Shown piece after piece: positions 5,059-7,035 of a DNA stretch of 7,035 nt (position 1 is the first letter of the stretch; the number at the start of each line of letters is the position of its first letter). The translations under genes were made by a program, and so were the position numbers. Below the pieces are notes generated by a model that worked only from the letters and a program-made list of their open reading frames with translations, did no database searches and had not been told where the DNA came from. This DNA is from Candidatus Omnitrophota bacterium (GTDB taxonomy: Bacteria > Omnitrophota > Gorgyraeia > Gygaellales > Profunditerraquicolaceae), in contig JAUYDQ010000091.1 in the NCBI GenBank assembly GCA_030691725.1, forward strand, positions 1-7,035. Direction: 5' to 3'.

Positions 5059-5796
5059 ATGGCGAGAACAGTTGATTACGAATCTAGAAGAAGGGCAATC
5101 CTCGCTGCCACAATAAATAAATATATTGAGGAGGCAACGCCCGTGGCCTCAGAGGATATCGCAAAAGATTTTGACTTAAGTCCGGCTACAGTTAGAAACA
5201 TATTAGCTGAGTTAGAAGAATCTAACTATCTTACACATCCATATACGTCTGGCGGCAGGATTCCCACAAGCAAGGGGTATCGCTACTATGTCGATTTCCT
5301 CCTTTTGCAAATGGAGTTGCTGGAAGAAGAGAAGGAATCTATTGCCAGAGAGTATAAGATAAAGATTAATCGTTTGGAGGATGTCCTGGATAAGACATTA
5401 GAAATCTTATCTACCATTACGCACTATACAGCTATAACTTACTTTCCGGAGTGGCAGGATAGATTTTTTTATAAAGGGATAAGCCTTGTTTTAAACCAGC
5501 CTGAATTCCAGGATTACCAGAAAATACGCCTTTTAATTAAGATTATTGAAGATAAGCAATATCTGCTCAATATTATTAATCGTGATTTTAGAGAAAAGGT
5601 AAAAGTGTATATCGGAAATGAATTAGGTTGCGCTGAGATGGAGAGTTGTTCTTTGGTGGTTTCGAGTTATCGTTTGAAAGATAAATCTTTTGGCAGGGTT
5701 GCAGTCTTGGGGCCGATGCGTATGGAATATAACCATACTATACCTGTATTAGGATATATATCGGATGTATTAACTGAAGTAATGAATAGTATTTGA
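5059..5796 (+). CDS. hrcA: HrcA, heat-inducible transcription repressor, shortened form
   Basis: Repressor that binds CIRCE and controls chaperone operons; in other bacteria GroEL helps it fold to the active form. Residues 1-79 are the winged helix, with SPATVRNILAELEE as recognition helix and TSGGRIPTSKGYRYYVD as the conserved wing. A linker helix follows (about 85-120). The C-terminal GAF-like part is recognisable from KGISLVLNQPEF (139 on) to VYIGNE and GRVAVLGPMRMEY near the end. Family members are usually near 340 residues and this one is 245. The loss is internal: after THYTAITYF (121-129) the sequence jumps to FFYKGIS, removing most of the first GAF half and the inserted dimerisation domain. 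The reading frame is intact. SD GGAGG lies at 5050-5054. It is followed 9 bases later by grpE. Confidence 0.9.
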   Translation: MARTVDYESRRRAILAATINKYIEEATPVASEDIAKDFDLSPATVRNILAELEESNYLTHPYTSGGRIPTSKGYRYYVDFLLLQMELLEEEKESIAREYKIKINRLEDVLDKTLEILSTITHYTAITYFPEWQDRFFYKGISLVLNQPEFQDYQKIRLLIKIIEDKQYLLNIINRDFREKVKVYIGNELGCAEMESCSLVVSSYRLKDKSFGRVAVLGPMRMEYNHTIPVLGYISDVLTEVMNSI

Positions 5797-5805
5797 GGTT
5801 TTAAG

Positions 5806-6354
5806 ATGCAGGATCAGAAACAGGATCAGGAAGAAAATAAAAAACAGCCGGAGACTGAGGAAAAAGAAGAAAAGGCTGTCTCCTTAAAAGAATCCGAATT
5901 TTTGCAATTAAAAGAAGAGGCGGATAAAGCGAAAGTTTATTGGGATAGGTTACTCAGGCTTCAGGCGGATTTTGACAATACGCGTAAGCGCATGGATCGA
6001 GAAAAACAGGATTTTGTAAAGTTTGCCAATGAAGGCATTATATTAGAATTATTAAATATACTGGATGATTTAGAGCGTACGCTGGAATTGGCTGAATCTA
6101 AACATCAGGATCTACCAGCATTTTTAAAGGGCGTGGAAATGATACTGTCACATCTTTATGAAATGTTAAAGGAGTACGGAATCAAGCCAATTGAGGCAGA
6201 AGGTAAATTATTCGACCCGAATTATCATGAAGCACTTATGCAGGCAGAGAATAAAGATGTGCCGGAGCATACAATTTTGGAAGAGTTACAAAAAGGTTAT
6301 TTATTAAATGATCGTGTCATTAGGACTGCAAAAGTAAAAGTTTCTAAAAAATAA
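5806..6354 (+). CDS. grpE: GrpE, nucleotide exchange factor for DnaK
   Basis: Co-chaperone that releases ADP from DnaK; cytoplasmic homodimer. The 182 residues are typical. Residues 1-28 are a disordered, highly charged Q/E/K tail, followed by the long dimerising coiled coil with [19 protein letters not shown]. The four-helix-bundle part includes [15 protein letters not shown]. The C-terminal beta-wing that contacts DnaK carries [14 protein letters not shown], then [29 protein letters not shown] near the end. GAGG at 5795-5798 overlaps the hrcA stop and lies 7 bases before the ATG, so grpE is translated from the hrcA transcript. No odd residues are noted. Confidence 0.97.
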   Translation: MQDQKQDQEENKKQPETEEKEEKAVSLKESEFLQLKEEADKAKVYWDRLLRLQADFDNTRKRMDREKQDFVKFANEGIILELLNILDDLERTLELAESKHQDLPAFLKGVEMILSHLYEMLKEYGIKPIEAEGKLFDPNYHEALMQAENKDVPEHTILEELQKGYLLNDRVIRTAKVKVSKK

Positions 6355-6359
6355 TAGGT

Positions 6360-6400
6360 AAGACACCCCGCGCTTAGTGGAATTGCGCGGGTGTTGTCTT
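6360..6400 (+). promoter_or_regulatory. Intercistronic stem-loop between grpE and dnaK
   Basis: CCCGCGC (6367-6373) pairs with GCGCGGG (6385-6391) around an 11-base loop. The stem extends through small bulges, with AAGAC (6360-6364) pairing with GTCTT (6396-6400). No T-tract follows, so it is probably not a terminator. It lies 5 bases after the grpE stop and ends 8 bases before the dnaK SD. Stem-loops in chaperone operons can mark RNA processing sites or protect the downstream message, which would raise DnaK relative to HrcA and GrpE. That role is inferred. Confidence 0.6.
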
Positions 6401-6420
6401 CGTAGACGAGGAGGTTAACC

Positions 6421-7035
6421 ATGGCAAAAGTTATCGGTATTGATTTAGGTACTTCTAATTCTGCAGCAGCAGTAATGGAAGGCGGCAGGCCCGTAATAAT
6501 TCCATCCGCCGAAGGAGCAGGCGTGGCTTCCGGTAAAGCATTTCCTTCTTATGTTGCCTTTACCAAAGACGGCCAGCGTTTGGTCGGTGAACCGGCGAGG
6601 CGCCAGGCAGCCATCAACCCTGAAGGGACAATTCAGGCAGCCAAGCGTAAGATGGGCACGGATTTTAAATTTAAAGTTTTTGGCAAGGAATATACGCCGC
6701 AGCAGATTTCTGCTTTTATCTTGCAGAAGATAAAACAGGATGCAGAGTCGTATCTAGGCGACAAGATAGAAGAGGTGGTAATCACCTGCCCTGCTTATTT
6801 CGATGACAACCAGAGGACTGCTACAAAAGATGCAGGAGAGATTGCCGGATTAAAGGTCCTACGGATAATTAATGAGCCTACAGCTGCATGCCTTGCTTAT
6901 GGACTGGAGAAGGCGGGAAAAGAATTAAAGATTTTAGTTTTTGATTTTGGCGGCGGAACGCTTGACGTAACAATTATGGAAATGTGGAAAGAGGGCGGCT
7001 TTAAAGTCATGGCTACCAGCGGCGATACGCAGCTG
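6421..7035 (+). CDS. dnaK: DnaK (Hsp70) chaperone, N-terminal part; cut by the window edge
   Basis: ATP-dependent Hsp70 chaperone. Only the first 205 residues, part of the nucleotide-binding domain, are present; the gene runs off the right edge. Visible motifs are phosphate-1 GIDLGTSNS (6-14), catalytic lysine K75 (AAKRKMG, equivalent to E. coli K70 plus 5), [29 protein letters not shown], and phosphate-2 DFGGGTLD (175-182). Compared with E. coli there are about 5 extra residues after AEG (residues 33-41), and the roughly 23-residue insert after the KRxxG region is missing. [23 protein letters not shown] and [14 protein letters not shown] are features I associate with the archaeal (Thermoplasma-like) DnaK type. 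SD AGGAGGT (6409-6415) is near perfect, 5 bases before the ATG, implying strong translation. Confidence 0.97.
   Translation, partial: MAKVIGIDLGTSNSAAAVMEGGRPVIIPSAEGAGVASGKAFPSYVAFTKDGQRLVGEPARRQAAINPEGTIQAAKRKMGTDFKFKVFGKEYTPQQISAFILQKIKQDAESYLGDKIEEVVITCPAYFDDNQRTATKDAGEIAGLKVLRIINEPTAACLAYGLEKAGKELKILVFDFGGGTLDVTIMEMWKEGGFKVMATSGDTQL

Noticed and set aside
6551..6733. 60-codon plus-strand frame inside dnaK
   Set aside because: Out-of-frame shadow of DnaK without an RBS.

Overview
The window is an AT-rich bacterial chromosomal segment that uses the standard genetic code. All eight genes lie on the + strand. They fall into two groups: a tRNA-modification/translation block (miaB, a TPR-SPOR envelope gene, miaA, hflX; about 117-4343) and a heat-shock block (hspR, hrcA, grpE, dnaK; about 4350 to the right edge, where dnaK is cut off). 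There are no tRNA or rRNA genes, no transposase gene and no CRISPR array. The phylum cannot be fixed from the sequence alone. A deep-branching uncultured-type lineage such as Omnitrophota or a relative is my low-confidence guess, based on gene content, composition and atypical forms of otherwise conserved proteins.

Left block: MiaA adds the isopentenyl group to A37 of UNN-decoding tRNAs and MiaB then methylthiolates it, so the two enzymes of the ms2i6A pathway flank a small secreted TPR-SPOR protein. miaB and the SPOR gene overlap by 16 bases, and the SPOR gene and miaA are 5 bases apart, so the three look like one operon. MiaB stops where its C-terminal TRAM domain should begin. A GGGAC/GTCCC palindrome sits inside the miaB reading frame. 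A related but more degenerate repeat fills the miaA-hflX gap and ends just before the hflX start, which has no clear ribosome binding site. hflX encodes a complete ribosome-associated GTPase.

Right block: hspR (MerR family) has its own consensus-like promoter. A perfect 14-bp inverted repeat with a 7-base spacer lies at the predicted transcription start and has the geometry of the HAIR operator. It is followed by a long foldable leader with mutually exclusive helices. hrcA follows, preceded by one good CIRCE operator, a sigma70-type promoter, a second degenerate CIRCE-like copy at that promoter's start site, and a GC-rich hairpin whose 3' strand runs into the hrcA Shine-Dalgarno. HrcA is about 100 residues short, lacking most of the first GAF half and the inserted dimerisation domain. 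grpE and dnaK follow, separated by a stem-loop. The DnaK N-terminus resembles the short-insert type known from Thermoplasma and other archaea more than the E. coli type.

Taken together, the DnaK chaperone operon appears to be under two repressors encoded in cis (HspR and HrcA), with additional RNA-level elements. These RNA and operator elements, the TRAM-less MiaB and the reduced HrcA are the points most worth checking.
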